DNA of 64,000 bases from Phenylobacterium sp. (GTDB lineage Bacteria > Pseudomonadota > Alphaproteobacteria > Caulobacterales > Caulobacteraceae): the NCBI RefSeq assembly GCF_019636135.1, contig NZ_JAHBYD010000007.1:97249-161248 (forward strand), in the 5' to 3' direction. The notes beneath the pieces are model-generated. The model had not been told where the DNA came from. It made no database searches and saw nothing but the letters and a program-made list of their open reading frames with translations. This document shows positions 26,235 through 34,027 of this stretch, in pieces. The first letter of the stretch is position 1. Each line of letters starts with the position of its first letter. A program made the translations under genes and the position numbers.

Positions 26235-26348
26235 GTCATCCCGGCCGGAGGGCCGTATTCGGCCCGTAGAGCCGGGACCCAGGGGGTTCAAGCTCTGAGT
26301 CTGGCGCCCCTGGGTCCCGGCTCTCCGCTGCGCTGCGGCCGGGATGAC
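26235..26348. repeat. Palindromic element, GTCATCCCGG family
   Basis: GTCATCCCGGCCGGAGGGCC at the left is matched at the right by GCGCTGCGGCCGGGATGAC, with inner pairing GAGCCGGGACCCAGGGG against CCCCTGGGTCCCGGCTC. It occupies most of the gap between the convergent LysR and resolvase-like genes (26200-26403). The short flanks are AT-rich (for example AAAATATAGTG), unusual for this region. Confidence 0.85.
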
Positions 26349-26403
26349 GATCTATATCATTGAATTTATGTTGCTTTATAGAACCTGTCATTGAGTGCGG
26401 ACC

Positions 26404-26904
26404 CTACGCGCCGGCCGCTTCCGCCTCCACCGCCTTCAGCTTGCGCCACACGGTCATGCGCGAGACGCCGAGGCGGCGCGCGATCTCGACGGGGCCGACG
26501 CCCGCGCGTTGCAGGGCGTGGATCTCGTTCACCGCGGCGGTGGGACGGCGGCGGCGGCTGGCGGCGGCGGGCTCCAGCTCGGCCACGGCCTCCAGCGCCG
26601 CGCGGAGCGCACGGCCGGGCAGGCCCTGGCTGGTCAGGTCGGGCTGCAGCACGACGAGGGCGGCCCCGCGCGCCTCCAGCCGGTCCAGCGCCTCCAGCAC
26701 GCCGCGGCCGCTGGCCGCCAGCCGCTCCAGGCGGCTCACCACGAGCTGGTCGCCGGGGCCGATGAAACCGAGGATGGACGACAGCGTCTGGCCCTCGGCG
26801 CCGGGCTCCTCGGCGCGGACCACCTGGCAGCCGGCGGCCTTGAGCACGGCCGTGTCCTCATGCGCGGTCATGTCCCGCAGCCGAACGTAGCCGATCCTCA
26901 GCAT
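26404..26904 (-). CDS. Resolvase-like protein lacking the catalytic serine (putative regulator)
   Basis: A 166-residue protein with the layout of small serine recombinases: N-terminal resolvase fold, then a Hin-like helix-turn-helix (about residues 130-160, GVGPVEIARRLGVSRMTVWR). The start LRIGYVRLRD aligns with the classical GYARVS motif, but the nucleophile position Ser10 is Arg10. The DRLGR motif reads ERLAA, so the second conserved Arg is also lost. It should therefore be unable to cut DNA, but could still bind it. The frame is open 32 codons upstream; ATG 26904 is chosen because it matches the family start. No recombination sites or mobile genes are next to it. Confidence 0.82.
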   Translation of the reverse strand: MLRIGYVRLRDMTAHEDTAVLKAAGCQVVRAEEPGAEGQTLSSILGFIGPGDQLVVSRLERLAASGRGVLEALDRLEARGAALVVLQPDLTSQGLPGRALRAALEAVAELEPAAASRRRRPTAAVNEIHALQRAGVGPVEIARRLGVSRMTVWRKLKAVEAEAAGA

Positions 26905-27064
26905 CCCCACCGCCGATTTCGAAACCCACACGCCGAATACCGGCCAAGGTCCCAAACGGCGGCGGCCTCGCCAAGACGGCAGTAGGTTAAATCGAAGCAA
27001 TGAAAGACGCGATCCGCCGCGAATTGGGGCGGTATTGTGTCGAGAACTGGCGAACTGTGACCGT

Positions 27065-27643
27065 CTACCGGGTAAAATTCTCCGCAGGCTTCTTGAGGAT
27101 GAATTCGCGGTCTGTCGTCCTGCCGACCTTGAAGCCGTATTCGCCCGCCTTCGCGAAACCGTTTCGTTCGTAGAATCTCTGGGCGCCGAAGTTCTCGCTC
27201 CAGACGCCGATCCAGACGTTGCGCGGCCCGTCCTTCTGCAGCCAGTCCATGACCTCGCCGAAGAGCCGCCCGCCCAGGCCTGCGCCCTGCGCCGCCTTGG
27301 TGAAATAGATGCGCTTCAGCTCGCCGCAGGCCGGGGTGACGTCCTCGTGCGGCAGGCTGCAAGGCCCGGCGAGCGCATAGCCGATGGCGTGGCCGTCCGC
27401 GTCCTCGACCAGCCAGTGGGCCTTGGCGGGATCGGCGAGGTCGGCGCGGGTGCGCTCCAGGCCGTAGGCTTCGGCCAGGAAGTCCGCGAGGTCCTGCGGG
27501 TCGTACAGGTGGGCGAAGGTGTCGCTGAAGGTGCGGGCGCCCAGCCCGGCCAGGCGTTCGGCGTCGGCCGGCCCGGCGCGGCGGATGACGGGCCCCGCGA
27601 CGCCCTCGCGTGTGTTCGGGGAAGTTGCGTTAGGATGCGGCAT
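27065..27643 (-). CDS. GNAT-family N-acetyltransferase
   Basis: A 192-residue acetyltransferase. The acetyl-CoA-binding segment is visible as LKRIYFTKAAQGAGLGGRLF (motif A, Q-x-x-G-x-G variant QGAGLGG), followed by WIGVWSENFGAQRFYERNGF (motif B), typical of the RimI/YjhQ style. The start codon at 27643-27641 overlaps the start codon of the divergent HDAC-like gene by two bases (CATG). The substrate is unknown. Confidence 0.9.
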   Translation of the reverse strand: MPHPNATSPNTREGVAGPVIRRAGPADAERLAGLGARTFSDTFAHLYDPQDLADFLAEAYGLERTRADLADPAKAHWLVEDADGHAIGYALAGPCSLPHEDVTPACGELKRIYFTKAAQGAGLGGRLFGEVMDWLQKDGPRNVWIGVWSENFGAQRFYERNGFAKAGEYGFKVGRTTDREFILKKPAENFTR

Positions 27644-28565
27644 GGCTGTTGCGCTCTACACCCATCACGACATGTTCGACCACCGTCCCGGAGACCGTCA
27701 TCCCGAGCGGCCCGAGCGGCTGAGGTCGGTGATCGACGCCCTGGACGACGCTGCGCTGGACCTGGCCCCCAACGACGCGCCCATCGTGGACGAGGCCGAC
27801 CTCCTGCGGGTGCATGACAAGGCCTACGTCGACGAGATCGCGCGCCTGGCCCCCGCCAGCGGCCGCGCGGTGCTGGACCCCGACACCAGCATGTCGGCCG
27901 GCAGCCTTACCGCCGCGCGCCGGGCCGCCGGCGCGGTCGTCCAGGCGGTGCGCGACGTGGCCGCGGGCAAGGCGAACCGCGCCTTCTGCGCCGTGCGCCC
28001 GCCGGGCCACCACGCCGAACCCGGCCTGCCGATGGGCTTCTGCATCTTCTCGAACGTGGCGGTGGCGGCCCACGCCGCCCGGGCGGCGGGGTTCGCCAGG
28101 GTCGCGGTGGTCGACTTCGACGTCCACCACGGCAACGGCACCCAGGCGGCCCTCGGCGGCCGGCCCGGCCTGTTCTTCGCCTCGATCCAGGCATGGCCGA
28201 TGTGGCCGGGCACCGGCCACCCGGACGACGCCGCGCCGGACAACATCGTCAACACGGTCTCGCCCGAAGGCGCGCCAGCCGCGGTCTGGCGCAAGGCCTT
28301 CGAGGCCCTGATGGGCAAGGTCGACGCCTTCGCGCCCGACCTGATCCTCGTCTCGGCCGGCTTCGACGCCCACGCCCGCGATCCGGTGTCGGGCGGCAGC
28401 CAGAGCCTGGAGGAGGCCGACTTCGCCTGGGCCACCCGCGCGATCGCCGACGTGGCCGACCGGCATGCCAGGGGGCGGGTTGTCTCCTCCCTCGAGGGCG
28501 GCTACGACCTCCAGGCTCTGGGCCGTTCTGCGCTCGCGCACGTCAGGGCCCTGGGCGAAGGGTAG
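27642..28565 (+). CDS. Histone-deacetylase-family (acetoin-utilisation-like) deacetylase
   Basis: A 307-residue arginase/deacetylase-fold zinc hydrolase. Family motifs are ALYTHHDMFDHRPGDRHPER at the start, RPPGHHAEP with the charge-relay His pair, and VVDFDVHHGNGTQ with zinc ligands Asp and His; a third Asp is in ILVSAGFDAHARDP. Bacterial members remove acetyl groups from proteins or polyamines (acetylpolyamine amidohydrolase group). Being head to head with an acetyltransferase gene, with start codons overlapping, an opposing acetylation/deacetylation pair is an attractive inference. Confidence 0.92.
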   Translation: MAVALYTHHDMFDHRPGDRHPERPERLRSVIDALDDAALDLAPNDAPIVDEADLLRVHDKAYVDEIARLAPASGRAVLDPDTSMSAGSLTAARRAAGAVVQAVRDVAAGKANRAFCAVRPPGHHAEPGLPMGFCIFSNVAVAAHAARAAGFARVAVVDFDVHHGNGTQAALGGRPGLFFASIQAWPMWPGTGHPDDAAPDNIVNTVSPEGAPAAVWRKAFEALMGKVDAFAPDLILVSAGFDAHARDPVSGGSQSLEEADFAWATRAIADVADRHARGRVVSSLEGGYDLQALGRSALAHVRALGEG

Positions 28566-28594
28566 GGGCGCTCGGCCGTGCAAATTCCGGATCG

Positions 28595-29209
28595 ATGGCC
28601 AGCGCCTTGACCACCGAAATCAAAGCCACGCCGCTGAAGCACGGCGCCATCGTGCTGGTGCGCCACGGCGAGCCGAACGTCTCGCGCAAGGTGATGCTGT
28701 CGGCCGCCGAGTACCGGGCGTTCTGGGCGAACTACGAACTGCTGGGCCTGTTGCCGGGGCAGACGCCGCCGCAACAGCTCATGGCCTTCGTCGCCGAGTG
28801 CGGCACGCTGGTGTCGTCCACCCGGCTGCGCGCGATCGAGAGCGCCCAGGCGCTGGCGGGCGAGCGCGCGTTCGACCGCCACGAGATGCTGATCGAGGCG
28901 CCGTTGCCGCCGCCGCGCCTGCCGGCGTGGCTCAAGCTGTCGCCGCGCATCTGGGGCTTCCTCGCGCGGTTCTGGTGGTGGTTCTTCAACCACCACGAAG
29001 GCCAGGAGCGCCGCAGCGAGGCCGAGGCCCGCGCCGACCGGGCCGCCGCGATGCTGGTCGGCTTCGCGGCCGGCGGCGAGACCGTGGTGGTCCTGGCCCA
29101 CGGCTTCTTCAACCACCTGATCGGCCGCTCGCTGAAGAAGCAGGGCTGGCGGCTCGCCGAGAGCGAGGGCTACAAATACTGGTCCATGCGCCGCTTCGAG
29201 CGGGGGTGA
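28595..29209 (+). CDS. Histidine phosphatase (phosphoglycerate-mutase-like) family protein
   Basis: A 204-residue protein. The RHG motif (IVLVRHGEPN, residues about 19-28) holds the phospho-accepting His. The second catalytic His is in VVVLAHGFFNHLIG. A Trp/Phe-rich segment (FLARFWWWFFNHH, about residues 129-141) is unusual and may sit at the membrane surface. The ATG at 28595 is taken because the N-terminus then resembles the family; the reading frame is open far upstream through the shadow of the deacetylase gene. The substrate is unknown. Confidence 0.85.
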   Translation: MASALTTEIKATPLKHGAIVLVRHGEPNVSRKVMLSAAEYRAFWANYELLGLLPGQTPPQQLMAFVAECGTLVSSTRLRAIESAQALAGERAFDRHEMLIEAPLPPPRLPAWLKLSPRIWGFLARFWWWFFNHHEGQERRSEAEARADRAAAMLVGFAAGGETVVVLAHGFFNHLIGRSLKKQGWRLAESEGYKYWSMRRFERG

Positions 29210-29241
29210 TCTCGCGCCCGGATTCCCTGCATGGGCGCAGC

Positions 29242-29559
29242 ATGATATCCAACGCCATGATGCGACGTGACGAGGCGATCAGGCGTTTGAAACGCGGTCG
29301 GCGCCGACTGGCGGACCTCGGCGTAGGGCGGCTGTTCCTCTATGGATCGGTGGCGCGCGACCAGGCGGCAGCGGGGAGCGATGTCGACCTCCTGGTCGAT
29401 CCCGCCGACCCGGCATTCAGCATCTTTACCCTGGCGCGGGTTCAGCAGACGTGCGCCGACCTCCTCGGCGCTCCGGCTGACGTCCACGACTACGACGGCT
29501 ACGTCCGGCTGGCCGAGTTCAACCGCCGCGTCACGCCAGACCTGATCCGTGTCTTCTGA
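29242..29559 (+). CDS. mntA: MNT-type nucleotidyltransferase antitoxin
   Basis: A 105-residue minimal nucleotidyltransferase. The signature GSx10DxD is complete: Gly35-Ser36, ten residues, Asp47-Val-Asp49. In studied pairs MntA adds AMP to a tyrosine of HepT and so silences it. Two further ATGs (29257, 29260) could be the real start, giving about 100 residues. The stop overlaps the GTG start of the HepT gene by 11 bases, typical of this cassette. Base composition is slightly lower in GC than the neighbours. Confidence 0.85.
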   Translation: MISNAMMRRDEAIRRLKRGRRRLADLGVGRLFLYGSVARDQAAAGSDVDLLVDPADPAFSIFTLARVQQTCADLLGAPADVHDYDGYVRLAEFNRRVTPDLIRVF

Positions 29560-29929
29560 AGGCCGAGGCGGCCGGGCGGCGACGACCCGAGGCGCGCTCG
29601 AGGCGGCGCTTCGGGCCGGACGGCGCGCCCTGCAACTGGTCGCGGCAGATGGCATGGACAGCTACCTTGTGAACGAGGAGCGACAATTGGCCGTCGAGCG
29701 GCTGCTTCTGCGATTTGGCGAGGCGCTCAAGGCCGTGCCTGAAGACGTGTTGAACGCCGTCGATCCTGCGCAGGATTGGATCGGTCCGAGACGGTTCCGA
29801 GACCTCGCCGCCCATTGGTACACAGAAGGGCTCGATCATCGGCTCATATGGCGGGCGCTCCGGAATGAGCTTCCGCAGGCGACGAACGCGATCGAACGTT
29901 TCCTGCAGGCGGACGAGCCGTCGGACTGA
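29549..29929 (+). CDS. hepT: HEPN-domain RNase toxin HepT
   Basis: A 126-residue HEPN protein. The toxin motif RX4HXY is present at Arg84-DLAA-His89-Trp-Tyr91. In the family, Arg and His cut RNA and Tyr is the AMPylation target of MntA. The preceding Trp77-rich area and the following DHRLIWRALRNELPQ are typical of the family's C-terminal helices. The GTG start overlaps the antitoxin gene. The operon position directly before xseB-ispA-dxs, with 47 bases between, means a toxin cassette sits upstream of essential isoprenoid genes. Confidence 0.85.
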   Translation: MSSEGRGGRAATTRGALEAALRAGRRALQLVAADGMDSYLVNEERQLAVERLLLRFGEALKAVPEDVLNAVDPAQDWIGPRRFRDLAAHWYTEGLDHRLIWRALRNELPQATNAIERFLQADEPSD

Positions 29930-29976
29930 TCGGCGGGGACTCGCTTCCCGGCGCCGGCGCGCCTAAAGAAGCCTCC

Positions 29977-30219
29977 ATGTCCGAGCCCGCCGACATCGCC
30001 GCCATGAGCTTCGAGACCGCGCTCTCCGAACTGGAGCAGATCGTGGGCCGGCTGGAGTCCGGGCAGGCGCCGCTGGAGGATTCCATCCGGCTCTACGAGC
30101 GCGGCGCGGCCCTGAAGGCGCACTGCGAGAAGAAGCTCAAGGAAGCCAGCCTGCGGGTCGAGAAGATCGTGGTCGGCGCGGGTGGCGCACCCAGCGCAGA
30201 GCCCGCCGAGTTCGGCTGA
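29977..30219 (+). CDS. xseB: Exodeoxyribonuclease VII small subunit
   Basis: An 80-residue helical protein, the usual length. The family signature is plain: [20 protein letters not shown] followed by [19 protein letters not shown]. It binds as several copies to XseA to form the nuclease that degrades single-stranded DNA from both ends. The gene for the large subunit is not in the window. xseB-ispA-dxs is a well-conserved gene order in proteobacteria. The stop overlaps the ispA start (TGATG). Confidence 0.96.
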   Translation: MSEPADIAAMSFETALSELEQIVGRLESGQAPLEDSIRLYERGAALKAHCEKKLKEASLRVEKIVVGAGGAPSAEPAEFG

Positions 30220-31097
30220 TGGACCTCGCCCGGCGCGTGGCCGAGGCCGCGGACCTCGTCACCGTGGCGCTGGACGAACTGCTCCCGCGCGCCGACGGGC
30301 CGGAAGGCCGCTTGACCGAGGCGATGCGCTACGCGGCGCTCAGCGAGGGCAAGCGCCTGCGCACCTTCTTCGCCCTCGAGACCGGCCGCATGTTCGACCT
30401 CGACGAGCGCGCGGTCCTGCGCGCCGCCTGCGCGCTGGAGTGCATCCACGCCTACAGCCTCGTCCACGACGACCTGCCCTGCATGGACGACGACGACCTG
30501 CGCCGCGGCCGGCCCACGGTCCACAAGGCCTACGACGAGATGACCGCCGTCCTCGCCGGCGACGCCCTGCAGACGGTGGCCTTCGAGATCCTGGCGCACC
30601 CGGACACGCACCCGGACGGCGCCGTGCGCGCCGAGCTGGTGGCCAGGCTGGCCGCCGCCTCGGGCGCGCGCGGCATGGTCGGCGGCCAGATGATCGACAT
30701 GCTGGGCGTGCGCGACGACCTGGGCGGGGTGGCGCGCATGCAGCGGCTCAAGACCGGCGCCCTGATCGCCTGCGCCTTCGAGCTGCCGCTGGTGCTGGCG
30801 CACGCGCAGGACGGCGAGCGCCATGCGCTGATGGCCTTCGCCCACGACGTGGGGCTGGCCTACCAGATCGTCGACGACCTGCTGGACGCCGAGGGCACGG
30901 AAGACTCGATGGGCAAGGCGGTCGGCAAGGACGCCTCGAAGGGCAAGGCCAACTTCGTCACCCTGCTGGGCGTCGCCGCCGCGCGCGAGCGGCTGGGCCT
31001 GCTGAAAACCCAGACCAAATCCCATCTGGATCCGTTCGGCCCGCGGGCCGATTTCCTGCGGGCGAGCGTCGATTTCGTGCTAGAGCGCCGCCAGTAG
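30219..31097 (+). CDS. ispA: Polyprenyl (farnesyl/geranylgeranyl) diphosphate synthase
   Basis: A 292-residue trans-prenyltransferase. The first Asp-rich motif is in [13 protein letters not shown] and the second in QIVDDLLD. The length and the operon with dxs point to IspA-type farnesyl diphosphate synthase, which joins IPP and DMAPP in the cytoplasm. The chain length cannot be settled from sequence alone. It overlaps xseB by one base pair set (TGATG), so it is translationally coupled. The gap to dxs is 11 bases. Confidence 0.94.
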   Translation: MDLARRVAEAADLVTVALDELLPRADGPEGRLTEAMRYAALSEGKRLRTFFALETGRMFDLDERAVLRAACALECIHAYSLVHDDLPCMDDDDLRRGRPTVHKAYDEMTAVLAGDALQTVAFEILAHPDTHPDGAVRAELVARLAAASGARGMVGGQMIDMLGVRDDLGGVARMQRLKTGALIACAFELPLVLAHAQDGERHALMAFAHDVGLAYQIVDDLLDAEGTEDSMGKAVGKDASKGKANFVTLLGVAAARERLGLLKTQTKSHLDPFGPRADFLRASVDFVLERRQ

Positions 31098-31108
31098 TCG
31101 AGAATTCC

Positions 31109-33025
31109 ATGCCGCCCGTCACGCCCCTGCTCGATACGGTCTCCAGCCCGGCCGACACCCGCGATTTCACGATCCCGCAACTGCGCCAGCTCGCCGACGA
31201 GCTGCGCGCCGAGACGATCGACGCCGTCTCGCAGACCGGCGGGCACCTGGGCGCCGGCCTGGGCGTGGTCGAGCTCACCGTGGCGCTGCACCATGTCTAC
31301 GAGACGCCCGCCGACATCCTGATCTGGGACGTCGGCCACCAGGCCTATCCGCACAAGATCCTCACCGGCCGGCGCGACCGCATCCGCACGCTGCGCCAGG
31401 GCGGCGGCCTCTCGGGCTTCACCAAGCGCAGCGAGAGCGAATACGACCCCTTCGGCGCGGCCCACGCGGCCACCTCGATCTCGGCGGCGCTGGGCTTCGC
31501 CGCCGCCCGCGACGCCAAGGGCCAGGACAACAAGGTGGTCGCCGTCATCGGCGACGGCTCGATGAGCGCCGGCATGGCCTACGAGGCCATGAACAACGCC
31601 TGCGAGACGACCAGGCAGCTCACCGTCATCCTGAACGACAACGACATGTCGATCGCCCCGCCGGTGGGCGGGATGAGCGGCTACTTCGCCCGGCTCGTCT
31701 CGGGCGGCGGCTACCAGTCGATCCGCAACCTCGGCAAGACCGTCTCCAAGGTGTTCCCGCGCCCGATGCGCGAGGCGGCCCGCAAGGCCGAGGAGTACGC
31801 CCGCGGCATGGTCACCGGCGGCACCTTCTTCGAGGAGCTGGGCTTCTACTACGTCGGCCCCATCGACGGTCACGACATGGACGCCCTGGTCCACGTGCTG
31901 CAGAACGCCCGCAGGATCGACGACAAGCCGGTGCTGGTCCACGTGGTCACCCACAAGGGCAAGGGCTATGCGCCGGCCGAGAACGCCGCCGACAAGTACC
32001 ACGGCGTGGTCAAGTTCGACGTGGTCACCGGCCAGCAGGCCAAGGGCCAGGCCGGCGCGCCGCAGTACACCAGGGTCTTCGCCCAGGAACTGATCAAGCA
32101 CGCCGAGATCGACCCCAAGATCGTGGCGATCACCGCGGCCATGCCGTCCGGCACCGGCCTGGACCTGTTCGGCCAGGCGTTCCCGGACCGCACCTTCGAC
32201 GTGGGCATCGCCGAGCAGCACGCGGTGACCTTCGCCGCCGGCCTCGCCGCCGACGGCATGAAGCCGTTCTGCGCGATCTATTCGACCTTCCTCCAGCGCG
32301 GCTACGACCAGGTCGTCCACGACGTGGCGATCCAGGGCCTGCCGGTCCGCTTCGCCATCGACCGCGCGGGGCTGGTCGGCGCCGACGGGGCGACGCACGC
32401 GGGCTCGTTCGACGTCGGCTACCTGGGCCAGCTTCCGGGCATGGTGGTCATGGCGCCGTCCGACGAGGCCGAGCTGGCCCACGCCATCGCCACCGCCGTG
32501 GCCATCGACGACCGCCCCTCGGCCTTCCGCTATCCGCGCGGCGAGGGCGTCGGCGTGCAGATCCCCGACCTCGCGGCCCCGCTGGAGATCGGCAGGGGCC
32601 GCATCGTGCGCGAGGGGACCGCCGTCGCCATCCTCTCGTTCGGCACGCGCCTCGCCGAAAGCCTGAAGGCCGCCGACCTGCTGGCCGCCCGCGGCCTCTC
32701 GGCCACCGTCGCCGACGCCCGCTTCGCCAAGCCGCTCGACCTCGACCTGCTGCTGCGGCTGGCCCGCGAGCACGAGGCGCTGGTCACGGTGGAGGAGGGC
32801 GCGGTCGGCGGCTTCGGCGCCTTCGTCCTGCATGCCCTGGCCGAGCACGGCGCCCTCGACCGCGGCCTCAAGGTCCGCACGCTCACCCTGCCCGACCTCT
32901 TCCAGGACCACGACAAGCCCGACGCCATGTACGCCCAGGCCGGCCTCGACGCCGACGGCATCGCCCGCGGCGCGATGGCCGCCCTCGGCGTCGACAACGC
33001 CAGCGCGGCGGGCCGGCGGGCCTGA
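31109..33025 (+). CDS. dxs: 1-deoxy-D-xylulose-5-phosphate synthase
   Basis: A 638-residue transketolase-like enzyme, the family's normal length. It condenses pyruvate and glyceraldehyde 3-phosphate in the first step of the MEP isoprenoid pathway. The thiamine diphosphate motif [16 protein letters not shown] is intact; the [19 protein letters not shown] start and the [15 protein letters not shown] stretch are characteristic. The ATG at 31109 gives the normal N-terminus; the upstream frame is the shadow of ispA. It is the last gene of the operon, followed by a palindromic repeat. Confidence 0.97.
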   Translation: MPPVTPLLDTVSSPADTRDFTIPQLRQLADELRAETIDAVSQTGGHLGAGLGVVELTVALHHVYETPADILIWDVGHQAYPHKILTGRRDRIRTLRQGGGLSGFTKRSESEYDPFGAAHAATSISAALGFAAARDAKGQDNKVVAVIGDGSMSAGMAYEAMNNACETTRQLTVILNDNDMSIAPPVGGMSGYFARLVSGGGYQSIRNLGKTVSKVFPRPMREAARKAEEYARGMVTGGTFFEELGFYYVGPIDGHDMDALVHVLQNARRIDDKPVLVHVVTHKGKGYAPAENAADKYHGVVKFDVVTGQQAKGQAGAPQYTRVFAQELIKHAEIDPKIVAITAAMPSGTGLDLFGQAFPDRTFDVGIAEQHAVTFAAGLAADGMKPFCAIYSTFLQRGYDQVVHDVAIQGLPVRFAIDRAGLVGADGATHAGSFDVGYLGQLPGMVVMAPSDEAELAHAIATAVAIDDRPSAFRYPRGEGVGVQIPDLAAPLEIGRGRIVREGTAVAILSFGTRLAESLKAADLLAARGLSATVADARFAKPLDLDLLLRLAREHEALVTVEEGAVGGFGAFVLHALAEHGALDRGLKVRTLTLPDLFQDHDKPDAMYAQAGLDADGIARGAMAALGVDNASAAGRRA

Positions 33026-33044
33026 CGCCCGTAACACCCCCTGT

Positions 33045-33230
33045 TGTCATCCCGGTTTCGCCGTAGGCGAAGACCGGGGCCCAACGGGCCACGAGGCGTC
33101 GATCTGTCGAAAGATCGCGCGGCGTCGATGTCACGCCTCGCTACGCAGCGTCGATGCACGGCCCTCGGTTGGGTCCCGGTCCCCCGCCTTCGCGAGGGCA
33201 GGCTTGGGCTACGCCCAAACCGGGATGACA
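33045..33230. repeat. Palindromic element, TGTCATCCCGGTTT family
   Basis: TGTCATCCCGGTTTCGCCGT at the left pairs with the right end GCCCAAACCGGGATGACA, with inner pairing GGGGCCCAAC against GTTGGGTCCC. At 186 bases it is the longest member. It has extra internal hairpins such as CGATCTGTCGAAAGATCG. It fills most of the gap between the convergent dxs and vapC-like genes (33026-33295). Its ends match the 12665 copy most closely. Confidence 0.85.
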
Positions 33231-33295
33231 GCCGGGGGTGAGGAGGCGAAGGGCCGCGTTCCACCCATCTCAGACATTCCGCGCCCCGCCCCCGA

Positions 33296-33715
33296 TCAGG
33301 CGTCCACGACGCTCACGCCCAGCCGACTGGCTTCCCGCCCCATCGTCCCGTCGAACGTGGCCAGCGTCGCGCCCAGGCGTCGGGCCAGCACGATGTGCAG
33401 GGCGTCGGCCGCCCTCAGGGCATGCTCCAGCCCGCGGATGATCTGCTGCGCCAGCAATATGTCGGACGACTCGACGTGGGCGTCTTCGCAATCGGCGCGG
33501 CGCCAGTCGTCGAACCGCACGAATGCGGCGGACGCCTCGGCCGTGCTGAGCCGGCCCGTTCGATGCACGATCGCCAGGGCGGACGAGAACTCCACCGAGG
33601 CCAGGTCGCTGACGATCCATAATCCGCCACCGGCGATGAGACGGCGGGCTCGCGGGGTGTGCGCGTCCTCGACGAAGAGCGAGACGGCGACGCTCGTGTC
33701 GAGATAGACGCTCAA
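33296..33715 (-). CDS. vapC: PIN-domain ribonuclease toxin (VapC-like)
   Basis: A 139-residue PIN protein. The acidic active-site residues can be assigned to Asp6 (VYLDTSV), Glu42 (SVEFSSAL), Asp104 (AADALHIVLA) and Asp122 (ATFDGTM), so the nuclease looks intact. VapC toxins cleave RNA, often initiator tRNA or rRNA. It overlaps the antitoxin stop by four bases, as usual for these cassettes. The neighbouring antitoxin is of the Phd/YefM type. Confidence 0.92.
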   Translation of the reverse strand: MSVYLDTSVAVSLFVEDAHTPRARRLIAGGGLWIVSDLASVEFSSALAIVHRTGRLSTAEASAAFVRFDDWRRADCEDAHVESSDILLAQQIIRGLEHALRAADALHIVLARRLGATLATFDGTMGREASRLGVSVVDA

Positions 33716-33969
33716 TATCCTTCGTCGCGCATCTGGCGAACGAGCGTGGCCGAGTCAGCCGCGCCGGGCGCCAGCTTGATGCGGACGGAGTCGAGCCAGG
33801 CCAGGGTCTCCGCGGGAGTCCGCCGCGGCGGCCTCTGTGCAGCCTGGACCGGCTTGATCTCCACGACGGGCGAGCCGTGACGCGTGATCACCACCTCCTC
33901 ACCCTTCCGGGCGCGGGCGATGAGTTCGGAAAGGTTGTTCTTGGCCTCGACGACGCTGTAGCGGCTCAT
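33712..33969 (-). CDS. vapB: Phd/YefM-family antitoxin
   Basis: An 85-residue antitoxin. Residues 1-50 (SRYSVVEAKNNLSELIARAR, then EEVVITRHGSPVVEIKP) are the Phd/YefM DNA-binding fold; the rest (RRTPAETLAWLDSVRIK) is the toxin-binding tail. The start at 33969 fits the family; the frame is open 28 codons upstream into the end of the esterase gene. An 8-bp palindrome ATAGCTAT (33979-33986), in an AT-rich spot just upstream of the start, may be the operator. Confidence 0.9.
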   Translation of the reverse strand: MSRYSVVEAKNNLSELIARARKGEEVVITRHGSPVVEIKPVQAAQRPPRRTPAETLAWLDSVRIKLAPGAADSATLVRQMRDEGY

Positions 33970-34027
33970 GGGCGAAATATAGCTATTCTCTGGCCAGATT
34001 GTCCACGCGCGCCAGGCGAGACGGCCC

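Noticed and set aside
26404..26904. Active site-specific recombinase with an invertible segment
   Set aside because: The catalytic serine is replaced by arginine, and no matching inverted recombination sites around an invertible promoter were seen. The inverted repeat at 26235 belongs to a dispersed family.
29242..34000. Defence island or prophage around the toxin-antitoxin genes
   Set aside because: The genes between are core isoprenoid and nuclease genes; there is no integrase, phage gene or restriction system.
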